Positions 39,995 to 49,359 of a stretch of DNA of 64,000 bases are shown piece after piece (the first letter of the stretch is position 1; every line of letters begins with the position of its first letter). Position numbers and translations under genes: made by a program. This DNA is from DATBLE01 sp963764565 (GTDB lineage Bacteria > Actinomycetota > Thermoleophilia > Gaiellales > Gaiellaceae). Location: positions 1 to 64,000 of the forward strand of contig CAVXTD010000027.1 of NCBI GenBank assembly GCA_963764565.1, read 5' to 3'. Under the pieces are notes generated by a model, which ran no database searches, had not been told where the DNA came from, and was given only the letters and a program-made list of their open reading frames with translations.

Positions 39995-41961
39995 ATGCAG
40001 AGTCTGTGGGATCCTGCCGAGGCACCGACCGACGGCGACGACCTGGCCCAGCGGGTCTACACGTCGAGGCTGCTCGGCCGCGACCGGTCGCTCGTCCTCC
40101 ACGGCGGGGGCAACACCTCGGTGAAGCTTCGCCGCCGAGGGCTACTCGACGACGAGGAAGTGCTGTACGTGAAGGGGAGCGGTGTCGACCTGGCGACGAT
40201 CGACGAGCGCGGCTTCTCGCCCCTGCGGCTGAATCGGGTCGTCCGGCTGGCCGAGCTGGACAGCCTCGCCGATGCCGAGATGGCGCGGGAGCTGGGGGCG
40301 AGCAAGGTCGATCCCGCCGCGCCCGAGCCGTCGGTCGAGGCGATCCTCCACGCGGTCCTGCCGCACCGGTTCGTCGATCACGCCCATCCCGATGCGCTGC
40401 TCGCGGTCACGAACACCGAGGACGGGCTCGGCTTCGTCCAGGAGCTCTACGGGGACTCGGTTCTCGTCGTGCCGTACGCGATGCCGGGCTTCGAGCTCGC
40501 AAAGGCTCGTTGCGCAGCTGCTCGCGGCGGAGACGACCGAGCGGACGATCGGCGATCGTCCTGATGAAGCACGGACTCGTCACCTTCGGCGCGACCGCGC
40601 AGGAGTCGTACGAGCGGATGATCCGGCTCGTCAGCCTCGCCGAGGAGTTTCTCGCCCGGCGTGGGGCCTGGACGATCGACGTTCCGGACGCGCGTGGCGC
40701 CGGCGCGAGCGTGAGGGTCGAGCTGGCCGAGCTCCGCGCGGCGATCTCGGCGACCGCCGGCGCGCCGATGATCGTCACGAGGCATGCCGATCCGAAGTCG
40801 CTCGGCTTCGCCAGGCGTCCGGACGTCGACGTCCTCTCGCAGTCGGGGCCTTTGACGCCCGACCACGTTCTTCATACGAAGCGCCTGCCCCTGATCGGCC
40901 GTGATGTCGCAGCGTACGCAGCTGCGTACTCCTCGTACTTCGAGGGGAACCTCGGTGGCCGCTCGCTGACGATGCTCGACCCGGCGCCGCGAATCGTGCT
41001 CGACCCCGACCTCGGGATGTGCACGGCCGGTTCCTCGTTCGAAGCGGCCGAGATCGCCGCCGACATCTACAAGCACACGATCGACGTCATCTTGCGGGCG
41101 ACGGCTCTCGGCGGCTACCAGGCACTGCCGCCCGAGGACGTCTTCGACGTCGAGTACTGGGGCCTCGAGCAGGCAAAGCTCCTCATGCGTAGGGCACCCG
41201 CGCCGTTCGCCGGCGAGATCGCTCTGGTGACCGGCGCTGCCTCCGGAATCGGTAAGGCGTGCGCAGCGCTACTGCTCGAACGGGGTGCGGCGGTGGTCGG
41301 CATCGACGTCGACCCGCGCGTCGCGAAGGCATCGGATCACCTTTCGTACCTCGGAGTCGTCTGCGACGTGACGGCGCCCGCGGAGCTGGATCGCGCGCTC
41401 GAGCAGGGGGTGGAGCGGTTCGGAGGTCTCGACCTGCTGGTCCTGAACGCGGGCGTCTTTCCGCCGAGCAGGCCGATCGCCGGTCTCGAGCCCGATGAAT
41501 GGCGAAGGGTGATGAGCGTCAACCTGGACGCGGCGGCCGTCCTGCTCCGCGACGCTCATCCGCTCTTGAAGCTGTCGCCGCGGGGTGGCCGGGTCGTGAT
41601 CGTCGCGTCGAAGAACGTCCCCGCTCCCGGGCCCGGGGCGGCTGCCTATTCGGCGTCGAAAGCGGCGCTCACCCAGCTCGCCCGCGTCGCCGCCCTGGAG
41701 TGGGGAGCCGATGGGATTCGAGTGAACGTGGTTCACCCGCACGGCGTCTTCGACACGGCACTCTGGAGCGACGACGTCATCCGCGAACGCGCGGGCAGCT
41801 ACGGTTTGACGGAGGATGAGTACAGGACGAACAACCTCCTGCGCACCGAAGTGCGAAGCAGCGATGTGGCGGAGCTCGTCGCAGCCCTCTGCGGGCCGGC
41901 GTTCTCGAAGACGACCGGCGCGCAGGTGCCGATCGACGGCGGCAACGAGCGCGTGGTCTAG
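39995..41961 (+). CDS. Bifunctional rhamnulose-1-phosphate aldolase/short-chain dehydrogenase, frame-broken
   Basis: The N-terminal class II aldolase part has VLHGGGNTSVKLRRRG, VLYVKGSGVDLATIDERGFS and HRFVDHAHPDALLAVTNTED (zinc His), then LMKHGLVTFGATAQESYERM. The C-terminal SDR (from ~residue 415) has EIALVTGAASGIGKACAALL, LVLNAGVFPPSRPIAGL, and the catalytic Tyr-x3-Lys in AAYSASKAALTQLAR. Such fusions split rhamnulose-1-phosphate (DHAP plus L-lactaldehyde) and oxidise lactaldehyde. Frame slips near 40502 and 40549 affect only ~16 residues. ATG 39995 follows GGAGG. It stands alone, without rhaA/rhaB in the window. Confidence 0.85.
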
Positions 41962-42184
41962 AGAAGCCCGCTTGCCGGGTAAGAGGAGCTCATACCGCCG
42001 AGGGCAGGGTCGGAACGCTCCGTAGTTTTGGTGTGAGTCTCGCTCGGGTTGCGCGGGGCGGGGACGAGCGGGTGTTTGCCCTTCGGTTGTGTTCTGTGGC
42101 CACGGCCGCCTCCGCCTTTTGCTTCTATCTGCGCGATCCCGACTGGGGGCCGGCGTTCAACGATTACCGGACGCGGCGCCCGCC

Positions 42185-42965
42185 TCATCCGGCCGGTGTC
42201 CCTTCGCTCAGAGATGCCTCGACGACGAGGCCGTCGGCCAGGCCTGGAGACAGGCGGAACAGGGGCCACGCCGCGACCTGGTAGCGTTGAAGCCGACGAT
42301 GCGGGCCCTCCTCCGGAGCGAGGCGCCGGGCTGCGGCCGGTAGCGTGGGTGGGGGCAGAAGGCGAAGCCCTCGACCGACCATCCGTGTCGGCTGAGCAGC
42401 CTCTCCACCGTCCTGGGCGACTGCCAGCCGACGTGGTTGGCGTTCTGGACCTCCCGGCCGAGGGTCGCGAGGAGCGAGCTCGTGAGGGCGAGAGCGTTCG
42501 TGTCGTGATCACCAGCTCCGCCCGGCGCGACGAGGACCTTGACCGCCTCGAGAAAGAGTCCTGGCCGCTCGAGGTGCTCGATCAGCTCGCCGGCGACCAC
42601 GAGTTCGGCAGGCTCGAGGTGGAGGAGGTCAGGCTCTCGGCGTCCTCGCAGTCGGCCTGCCAGGCCTCGAAGCCGAGTTCTGGCCTTTCGCACCCCGTCG
42701 CCGTCGAAGTCGATCCCGACCAGCTCACGGGCCGCCTTCCGCAGCTGCGCATGCAGCAAGGCGTCGCGCTCGTGCTCGGCCGAGGCTTGATCGCCGCCGA
42801 CGAAGCCGAGGTCGATCACGCGCCGACCGTGGGCGCGCTCGAACAGATAGCTCGTTCGGTTACCAGCGGCCCCCTTGGGATCCGTCCAGCGAGTCTTCCG
42901 GAGCAGGGAACGTTGGCCGGGCCAGCGGCGATCGGAGTGCGTACGTCCGGTTCGGTGAGGATCAT
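42185..42965 (-). pseudogene. Class I SAM methyltransferase, multiple frame breaks
   Basis: The restored reading is KTRWTDPKGAAGNRTSYLFE, RAHGRRVIDLGFVGGDQAS, GIDFDGDGVRKAR, EHLERPGLFLEAVKVLVAPG, TPNALALTSSLLATLGRE, WQSPRTVERLLSRHGW and PLFRLSPGLADGLVVEAS. The DLGFVGG, GIDFD and EHLERPG motifs are those of SAM-dependent methyltransferases of sugar or lipid-carrier loci. ATG 42965 overlaps the stop of the upstream methyltransferase gene (ATGA). At least four frame changes occur, near 42895, 42685, 42530 and 42280. Confidence 0.6.
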
Positions 42966-43788
42966 TCGCCCGCCTGTAGGAGGTAGTAGGCGCCCATGAC
43001 CAGCAGCTCCCGGACGCCCGGAACCCGACCGAGGCCCCGGAGTTCGATCACCGGCGTGCCGTAGCGCACCCTGTACTCCGGTCGCAGGAGGTAAAAGCTC
43101 CTCGCGACCCGGCGAAGCGCCGTCCGGCTGATGACCTGCTCGAACCTGCCGATCGTCAGGCGCGTCCGGCGAACCGAGGTCAGATCCTCGAGCGCCTGCG
43201 CCCGCGACATGTAGGCGTTGTCCTCAACGTGCATCAGCGGCAGAACCGCCCGCTCCGGGAGGTAGTGGACGTACGGAAGGAAGCGAAGGACGTTGGAAGC
43301 GAGCTGTGGTGCCCCCCGTAGGGCGAGCGGTACGGTGGGAACGAGACGAAGACGTAGCCGCCGGGAGCGAGCAGCCGCTGAACCGAGCGTCAGCACGTCG
43401 CCGAACCGGGGTATGTGCTCGAGCACCTCGCAGAGCAGGACGAGGTCGAACGGCTCGCCCGTCTCTCCGAGAGCGAGAGCGTCGCCCTGCCGAAGGCGAA
43501 AACGGTCGTCCGCGACGAACGGGCTGGAACGCACCAGCTCCTCGCTCAGCTCGAAGCCGACGCCCTCCCGTACGCGATCGTCTTCGCGAAGAGCGTCGAG
43601 GATGCCGCTGTGATGGCATCCGAGGTCGGCGACGCGCAGGCCGTCCAGCGCGATCCGCTCACTGAGCCACGGAATCAACGCGACCCGGCCGACCCGCTGC
43701 TGGTACTCGAAGTAAGTGAGACCTCGGGTCAGCAGCAGCGAGCTCCGCGTTCGACGAAACGCGGCGCGGCGGGCAGGTCCACGGTCAC
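42962..43788 (-). CDS. Class I SAM methyltransferase, frame slips
   Basis: The protein has VADLGCHHSGILDALRED (SAM loop), GVGFELSEELV, RLRQGDALALGETGEPFDLV and LLCEVLEHIPRFGDVLT, then a region where the frame is lost and regained (43290-43390, restored GGYVFVSFPPYRSPYGGHHS), then LRFLPYVHYLPERAVLPLMH. The uninterrupted frame begins with TTG 43678, but conserved-looking LTYFEYQQRVGRV lies upstream and a GTG at 43788 starts VTVDLPAAPRFVER, so one more slip is likely. Probably a polysaccharide or glycolipid methyltransferase from its neighbourhood. Confidence 0.65.
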
Positions 43789-44135
43789 CTCGTCGGCGGC
43801 ACGTACGCGGTCGCTCGCCCGGCCGCAGCAGGCAGCACGGCCCGACTCGGCAGTGTTGACCCCCGTAGCGTCGGGAGCCGTCTCGCGCGGCCGGCGACGG
43901 TTAGCAGCACGGCTCGATTCTTTTGGCAGAACTACCGATCGTCACTGGACCAGTGGGTGGCCGAGGCGTGACAATGTGGGAGGAGGGTAGGTATCGGCAG
44001 GTCTAGCATCGCCGTTGAGGGTGGGCCGAACTGCCCGAAGGTTCAGCGTCCGAGCTCGGTCGATCTTCGAGGCTACGCTGGAGTTAGTCGGTTCCGAGAC
44101 CCGTCCGGTGGCGCAAACGGAGTGAGATACCTGCG
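43789..44135. promoter_or_regulatory. Divergent intergenic region with a perfect palindrome
   Basis: This 347-bp stretch has no supported gene. A perfect 13-bp inverted repeat CACTGG-A-CCAGTG lies at 43943-43955, and GGGAGGAGGG at 43978 is purine-rich. It probably holds the promoters of the divergent methyltransferase pair and the GT39 gene. Confidence 0.4.
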
Positions 44136-45679
44136 ATGAGTCCCTGGCGCGTCGAGGCCAAAGCAGCCGGCCCGACACCTGCGGTACATGCGTGGGCGAG
44201 GCTGCGGACGTCCAGGATGACCCTCGCGATCACGCTCCTCTCGATCGCGTCGCAAGCGCTCCTGTTCGTCCCGCTCGCCATGCTCCGTCCGGTTGACGGG
44301 GACGAGGGCTACTACAGCTACGCCTCGATTCTGGTGATGAAGGGGTGGGTTCCCTACCGGGACTTCCTGTACCAGCAGTTGCCGCTGCTACCCTACGTCT
44401 ACGGCGCGTGGATGACGCTCTTCGGGCCGTCCTGTACTGGTACGCGGGGCGTCTCCTGTCTGCGCTCTTCGCGATCGCGATCGGCGCACTCGTCTTTCTG
44501 CACGCGCGGAGACGATTCGGGACATCTCCGGCGTTCGCGGGACTCGCCCTCTACGTGTGGGCCGCGACCGGCCTGATCTGGTTCGTCACGATCAAGAGTT
44601 ACGCGCTATCGACACTGCTGCTCTTCGGCGCGCTCGTCCTCGCCGAGCAGGCGCAGGAACGACGCTCGGGACGGCGGTGGGCGCTCTGCGGTGGCCTCCT
44701 CGGACTGGCGATCGACGCACGGCTGCTGTTCGCCCTCGCCGTGCCGGCCTTCATCGTGGCGATCTGGCAGGCGCCGCTGCGCATCCGCACGCGATTCGCC
44801 GGGGGCGTGGTGGTCGGGCTGCTTCCCAGTTTGTACTTTCTCGCCCGGTATCCGCACCAGTTCGTCTTCAACGTCGTCGGCTTCCACGCGGACCGAACCG
44901 GCAGCGGTCCCTTCAACGGCGTCGGCCAGAAGGCGACCCGCGCGTTCTCGCTGCTGACGGATCCGCAGTTCAGCCTGCTGCTCTTCGCGGTCCTGGCCGC
45001 GTTCGTCTATCTGAAGCTGCGAGGCGGGCGGACGCCGCTGTCGATCTCGGTCGCCGCGCTACTCGCTGTCGCCGGCTTGCTGCCGAACCCCTCGTATGGC
45101 CAGTACTTCAGCGTGCTCACCCCGTTCCTCGTGCTCGGGTGCCTCGAGTTGGTCGCACCGCTTCGCCAGGTGCTCACCGAGGGGAAGGAAGGCGTCAAGC
45201 AGGCAGCGTGGGCGGTGCTCGCCGGCGCCGCGGTCGTGTACTTCCTCGGCGGCATCTATCCGCCGTTCCAGACGGTCCACCAGCGGACGGCGGCGACGGT
45301 GCGTATCGGCTCGGTTCGATCCCTCACGGAGTACATCGACGCGCACACGAAGCCCGGTGAGCACGTTCTATCGTCGTGGCCGGGCTATCTGCTCGGTTCC
45401 CATGCCGTCGCCGTCCGGAACACGGAAAACGACTGGTCGAGCCTCGCCGCCGCTATCTCGCCCGCGAACGAGGCGCTCTACCACTCGCTGTCGCGTTCCG
45501 AGATCGACGCGTTGATCACCGGTCATCGGGTGCGGTTCGTCGTCTTCGGCGTTGATCGACAGTGGCGTACGGGGCTGGACGAGCCCGACTGGGAGGCAAG
45601 CATCCGTGCGGCGCACGCGCGCCTCGTCCACTCGACTCCGGCGGCGAACTTCTACGCGCTACACGGAAGCGGCTCCTGA
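44136..45679 (+). CDS. GT39-like membrane glycosyltransferase, one frame slip
   Basis: The N-terminal helix ITLLSIASQALLFVPLAMLR is followed by the GT-C catalytic-loop signature RPVDGDEGYYSYASILVMKG, WVPYRDFLYQQLPLLPYVYG. After a slip near 44435 come eight or more helices (LLSALFAIAIGALVFLHARR, LYVWAATGLIWFVTIKSYAL) and a soluble C-terminus (SLTEYIDAHTKPGEHVLSSW). The DxDE motif in the first loop fits dolichyl/undecaprenyl-phosphate-sugar-dependent mannosyl- or arabinosyl-type transferases (GT39/PMT, ArnT). It acts on the outer face of the membrane. ATG 44136. Confidence 0.8.
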
Positions 45680-45711
45680 GCGCGGCGGGAGGATGAGGTA
45701 GAGCGCGCAGT

Positions 45712-46809
45712 ATGATCCCGGTCTTGGGCCGGGGGAGTTCGTGGGCGGAGCGGCAGGCCGAGCGGGCGAGGCTTGTCTTTGAGCCGCTCGACAACGGCTT
45801 CCGCTCCTGCGCCGACGCCCAAGCGCTGCAGGCGATCTGCGCCCGGCTTTCGCACGAGAACGTCTGGCGCTTCTTCCGCCGCTGGCAGCACCTGCTGCCA
45901 AGCCCGTTCACGAGGGACGACCGTGCCCGCGGCTATCGCTACCAGCTCGCCTTTCGTCAGCTCGAGCTGTCCGACACGCGCTTCTTCGACCGCCCGCAGG
46001 TGGGCAGGGAGTGGTTCGAGCGGCACGCCCGCGACCAGCTCGCGCTTGGCCGCCCCGACCAGGTCGCGATCGTCTTCGGCCGCCGCATCAGCGCCAGACG
46101 CCCGGCCTGTTTCGAACCGCGTCATCCACCGCGGCGTCGAGGTCGCGATCCAGATCCACTACCGCGCCTCGAAGGTGAAGCAATACCTCAAGGAAGGGCG
46201 CGCGCTCCGCACCGAGACGACCGTCAACGACACGCGCGACTTCGGCATCGGCCGACTGGCCACGAAAGAAAACTGGGAGGCGCTCGTCCGGATCGGCCTC
46301 GAGGTAAACGACCGCCTCCTCGACGCGCAGCTCGCCGCCTGCGAGTGCGCGCCCGACGCCGCCACGCTCGAGCGCGTAGTCCTGCCCTCGCGCGACGACA
46401 AGGGCCAGCCCGCGCCGGCCCTTCGCTTCGGCGATCCCCGCGTGATGGCGCTGCTCTCGGCGCTGTGCTGCTTCTCCACCTGCTCGAGGGAATCACCAAC
46501 CGCAGCCTCCATCCCCTCGTCGCCGGCCTCCTCCCCGGCTACCGCCCGCGCCTGCTCACCTACGACCTGCGCCGCAACGGCTTCCTCGTCCGCATCGCCG
46601 GCAGCCACCGCTACCAGTGACCGCCCGAAGGGCGCAAGCTCTGCGTCTTCCTCACGAAGACCTACAGCAGGATCGTCACCCCGTCACTCGCCGAACTCGA
46701 TCCCCGCCTCCCCCCGCACATCGCCGCGGCCACACCGCTCGCCCGCTCCTGGCGCGCCTTCGAGCGAGCGCTCGAGACCCGGATCGCCGACGCCGCCATC
46801 ACAGCATGA
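45712..46809 (+). pseudogene. Unrecognised conserved-looking protein, frame-broken
   Basis: The restored order is RLVFEPLDNGFRSCADAQAL, ENVWRFFRRWQHLLPSPFTR, FDRPQVGREWFERHARDQLA, LGRPDQVAIVFGRRIS, IQIHYRASKVKQYLKEGRAL, RTETTVNDTRDFGIGRLATK, PRVMALLSALC, LLEGITNRSLHPLVAGLL, YDLRRNGFLVRIAGSHRY and VFLTKTYSRIVTPSLAELDP. Frame changes occur near 46115, 46485 and 46625. The C-terminal part looks like a winged-helix domain (YDLRR..G...R..G.HRY). I believe it is a widespread actinobacterial family, possibly mobile-element linked, but I cannot name it. Confidence 0.5.
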
Positions 46810-47127
46810 AACGATGACTCAACCGTGAACTTCCGCGGGGCCAAGCGCAGCTACTAGGGAGGCGCAGTGGCCAGGGCCACGGGTCTAGCAAGTCTTCGCC
46901 GTCGAGGCATTCCTCGCCGCGACCTTACGTCGGTTCGACCATCAGCCGGCCGCTCGGGGTCTGACAGCAGGTAAGCGGCAGACGCGCGTGGTCGGGGGAG
47001 GGGCGTGTGCGCCGAGCCGGATGGCCTTGACGCGAACTAGGCGGAACTACTCGACAAGATCGGTGCGCGTGCGGCGTGTCGTGCTCGGCGACCAGGACTC
47101 GGTCTGTTCCACACACATCGACTCGTC
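46810..47127. other. Intergenic stretch, nothing recognised
   Basis: These 318 bp lie between the broken 45712 gene and the convergent GT2 gene. I see no convincing coding frame, hairpin or repeat. Confidence 0.4.
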
Positions 47128-48165
47128 TCAGTCCATTACGACAGCATCCGGGTGGTTAGCGCGGCGGAGGAGATCTGTGACGAAAGATACTTCACTGACC
47201 ATGCCATCGGCTCCAGTGCCATGGGCGCGGTCGACGAAGTAGAGAGGGCGGCCCCGAGCCTCGTCATACACACGCCCGACGTAGAGACCGACCATCCCCA
47301 AGAGGCACAGCTGAATGCCACCAAGGAAGGAAACGACAACGACGATCGACGCCCACCCCTGCACTGCCGACAGATCCACCAGACCCGTGACGCGGAGGAA
47401 TATCGCCGTCATCCCGATTAGAAACGCCGCGACGGCAACAATGAACCCACATGCGAGCGCGAGTCGAAGCGGGACGGTCGAAAAGCCCATCACGGCGTCG
47501 GCAGCAAGCTTGACCAGCTTGGGAAGCGGATACTTGGTCTCTCCGGCAAAGCGCGGCGAGCGCTTGTACGGCACTCCTACTTGCCGGAAGCCGATCCACG
47601 CAAACAGACCTCGCGCGTACCGATTGTGCTCGCGGAGAGCCCTGAACGCCTCAAGCGCTCGACGGTCGATCAGCCGGAAGTCGCCTGCATCGGCGGGGAT
47701 GTCGAGGTCGGTTAGTCGGCGCAGGATTCGGTAGAACAACCTGATTGCCGACCGGCGCAGAAATGGCTCGACGACTCGGTCGTTGCGCACCGCATAGACG
47801 ACTTCGTTGCCCTCGCGCCAGCGCTCGATCATCTCGAAGATTAGCTCGGGGGGATCTTGAAGGTCTGCATCCATGATCAAGACCGCGTCGCCCGATGCGA
47901 GGTCCAGACCGGCAGTGATGGCTACCTGGTGGCCGAAGTTGCGAGAGAGACGCAGAACCTTGAAGCGGGTGTCCATCTGGTGGATTCCGACCAGGAGCTC
48001 GTAGGTGCGATCAACTGAACCGTCGTCGACACAGATAACCTCCGCAGGTCCGTCGAGCGCGTTAAGCACGGGTACCAGCCGGGAGTGGAGTTCTGGGATC
48101 GTCTCTTCCTCATTGAAGAACGGGAGAACGATCGAGTAGCGGACATCCGCGTCGAAGCTGATCAA
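47128..48165 (-). CDS. GT2 family glycosyltransferase with C-terminal membrane helices
   Basis: This 345-residue protein has the GT-A domain YSIVLPFFNEEETIPELHSR, VICVDDGSVDRTYELL, LSRNFGHQVAITAGLDLASG, AVLIMDADLQDPPELIFEMI (DxD) and RYARGLFAWIGFRQVGVPYK. It ends in two membrane helices (LALACGFIVAVAAFLIGMTA; SIVVVVSFLGGIQLCLLGMV). This is the DPM1/GtrB/ArnC-like type that transfers a sugar from a nucleotide to polyprenyl phosphate, so it could supply the lipid-linked donor for the GT39 enzyme at 44136. The frame is intact. Confidence 0.92.
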   Translation of the reverse strand: MISFDADVRYSIVLPFFNEEETIPELHSRLVPVLNALDGPAEVICVDDGSVDRTYELLVGIHQMDTRFKVLRLSRNFGHQVAITAGLDLASGDAVLIMDADLQDPPELIFEMIERWREGNEVVYAVRNDRVVEPFLRRSAIRLFYRILRRLTDLDIPADAGDFRLIDRRALEAFRALREHNRYARGLFAWIGFRQVGVPYKRSPRFAGETKYPLPKLVKLAADAVMGFSTVPLRLALACGFIVAVAAFLIGMTAIFLRVTGLVDLSAVQGWASIVVVVSFLGGIQLCLLGMVGLYVGRVYDEARGRPLYFVDRAHGTGADGMVSEVSFVTDLLRRANHPDAVVMD

Positions 48166-48237
48166 GTCAGCAGCTCCCGTTTCGGGCGGATGCGGCGTTC
48201 ACGTGATCGGCCGTCTCAACGTGGTGTGGCGCCCTGT

Positions 48238-48294
48238 TGTTTCGATGTGAGATAGGCGACAATGGCCTGTTTCGATTGTGAATAGACGACAGTG
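48238..48294. repeat. Pair of 27-bp imperfect direct repeats, possible IS end
   Basis: TGTTTCGATG-TGAGATAGGCGACAATG (48238-48264) and TGTTTCGATTGTGA-ATAGACGACAGTG (48268-48294) lie 30 bp apart. Closely spaced terminal repeats starting TGT and containing GA-TAGRCGACA are typical of IS21-family ends, so this may be a solo end. No transposase is nearby. Confidence 0.45.
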
Positions 48295-48447
48295 AAGATG
48301 AATAGGTGCGGATGCATGGCGACGCGCTGGACTTCTGGGGAGCATCGAACGGACCTTCGTCCTCAACGCCCGACGGAAAATGTCAGCGCGCGACCCTCGG
48401 TGCGCTCTGCGTTGACCCGATCGTGGTCACGTTAACGTCCCCACACC

Positions 48448-49344
48448 ATGTCCCTGGGACTTGACGCCTGGCCCTACGTCCAGCCAGTTCGAGGCGAACA
48501 TCGGTGGCCGGGCCCGACGCTCGCGGAAAAGCTCTACCCGATGCCGACCGTTGAGGAAAACGTCGCCGTCTGGGGCGGCACGTACGACTGGTCCGACGAC
48601 GGCGAGGGGTGGTCGCGGAGATTCGGCAGCACCGACATGCTTTGGTGGGGAGCCATCTTCCCGAGGATCTACCGCTTCGTCCCGGCCGGAAGCATCTTGG
48701 AGATCGCCCCCGGCTACGGGCGGTTCACCCACTATCTTCGCTCTCTGTGCGATCGCCTGACGGTCGTGGACGTGAGCGGCCCGTGTATCGACGCCTGTCA
48801 GCGTCGATTCGCCGATGCGACGAATATCGAGTACCACGTCAACGACGGCCGCTCGCTGGACATGGTCCCCGACGGGTCGGTCGACTTCGTCTTCAGCTTC
48901 GACTCGCTGGTCCATGCCGATTCGGATGTGATCGAGTCGTACCTGCACCAACTCGCCGACAAGCTGACCGACAACGGCGTCGGCTTCATCCACCACTCGA
49001 ACGTGGGCATGTACGGGCAGCGCCTGCGTCGCGTCCTGCCGAACGCGGTCGCTGCCCGCATCACCAAGCGCATCAACCACAACTGGCGCGACGAGCGGAT
49101 GAGCCTCGATCTCTTCAACGGCATCTGCGAGTCGGCAGGGCTGCGCTGCATCGTGCAGGAGCCGGTCGAGTGGCACACTCCCAGGCGATTGGTCACCGAC
49201 TGCATCTCGACCTTCGCGGCGGCCACGTCGCCGTGGGTGAAGCCACGCGCCGTAAAGTCACACCCCGCCTTCATGAGGGAGGCACGCAGCCTTGCCGAGC
49301 TCGATGAGCTGTACGCGCCAAACGCGGACAACAGCGCCGCCTGA
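48448..49344 (+). CDS. Class I SAM methyltransferase
   Basis: The protein is 298 residues. W-rich start (YDWSDDGEGWSRRFGSTDML, WWGAIFPRIYRFVPAG), SAM loop SILEIAPGYGRFTHYLRSLC, acidic strand LTVVDVSGPCIDACQRRF, VDFVFSFDSLVHADSDVIES, and GFIHHSNVGMYGQRLRRVL. It is similar to methyltransferases found in O-antigen/exopolysaccharide loci; the acceptor is unknown. The first ~20 residues may be read out of frame, but the core is intact. It is the first of a plus-strand run 48448-52717. Confidence 0.82.
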   Translation: MSLGLDAWPYVQPVRGEHRWPGPTLAEKLYPMPTVEENVAVWGGTYDWSDDGEGWSRRFGSTDMLWWGAIFPRIYRFVPAGSILEIAPGYGRFTHYLRSLCDRLTVVDVSGPCIDACQRRFADATNIEYHVNDGRSLDMVPDGSVDFVFSFDSLVHADSDVIESYLHQLADKLTDNGVGFIHHSNVGMYGQRLRRVLPNAVAARITKRINHNWRDERMSLDLFNGICESAGLRCIVQEPVEWHTPRRLVTDCISTFAAATSPWVKPRAVKSHPAFMREARSLAELDELYAPNADNSAA

Positions 49345-49359
49345 CGTTCTCGTGTTCGG

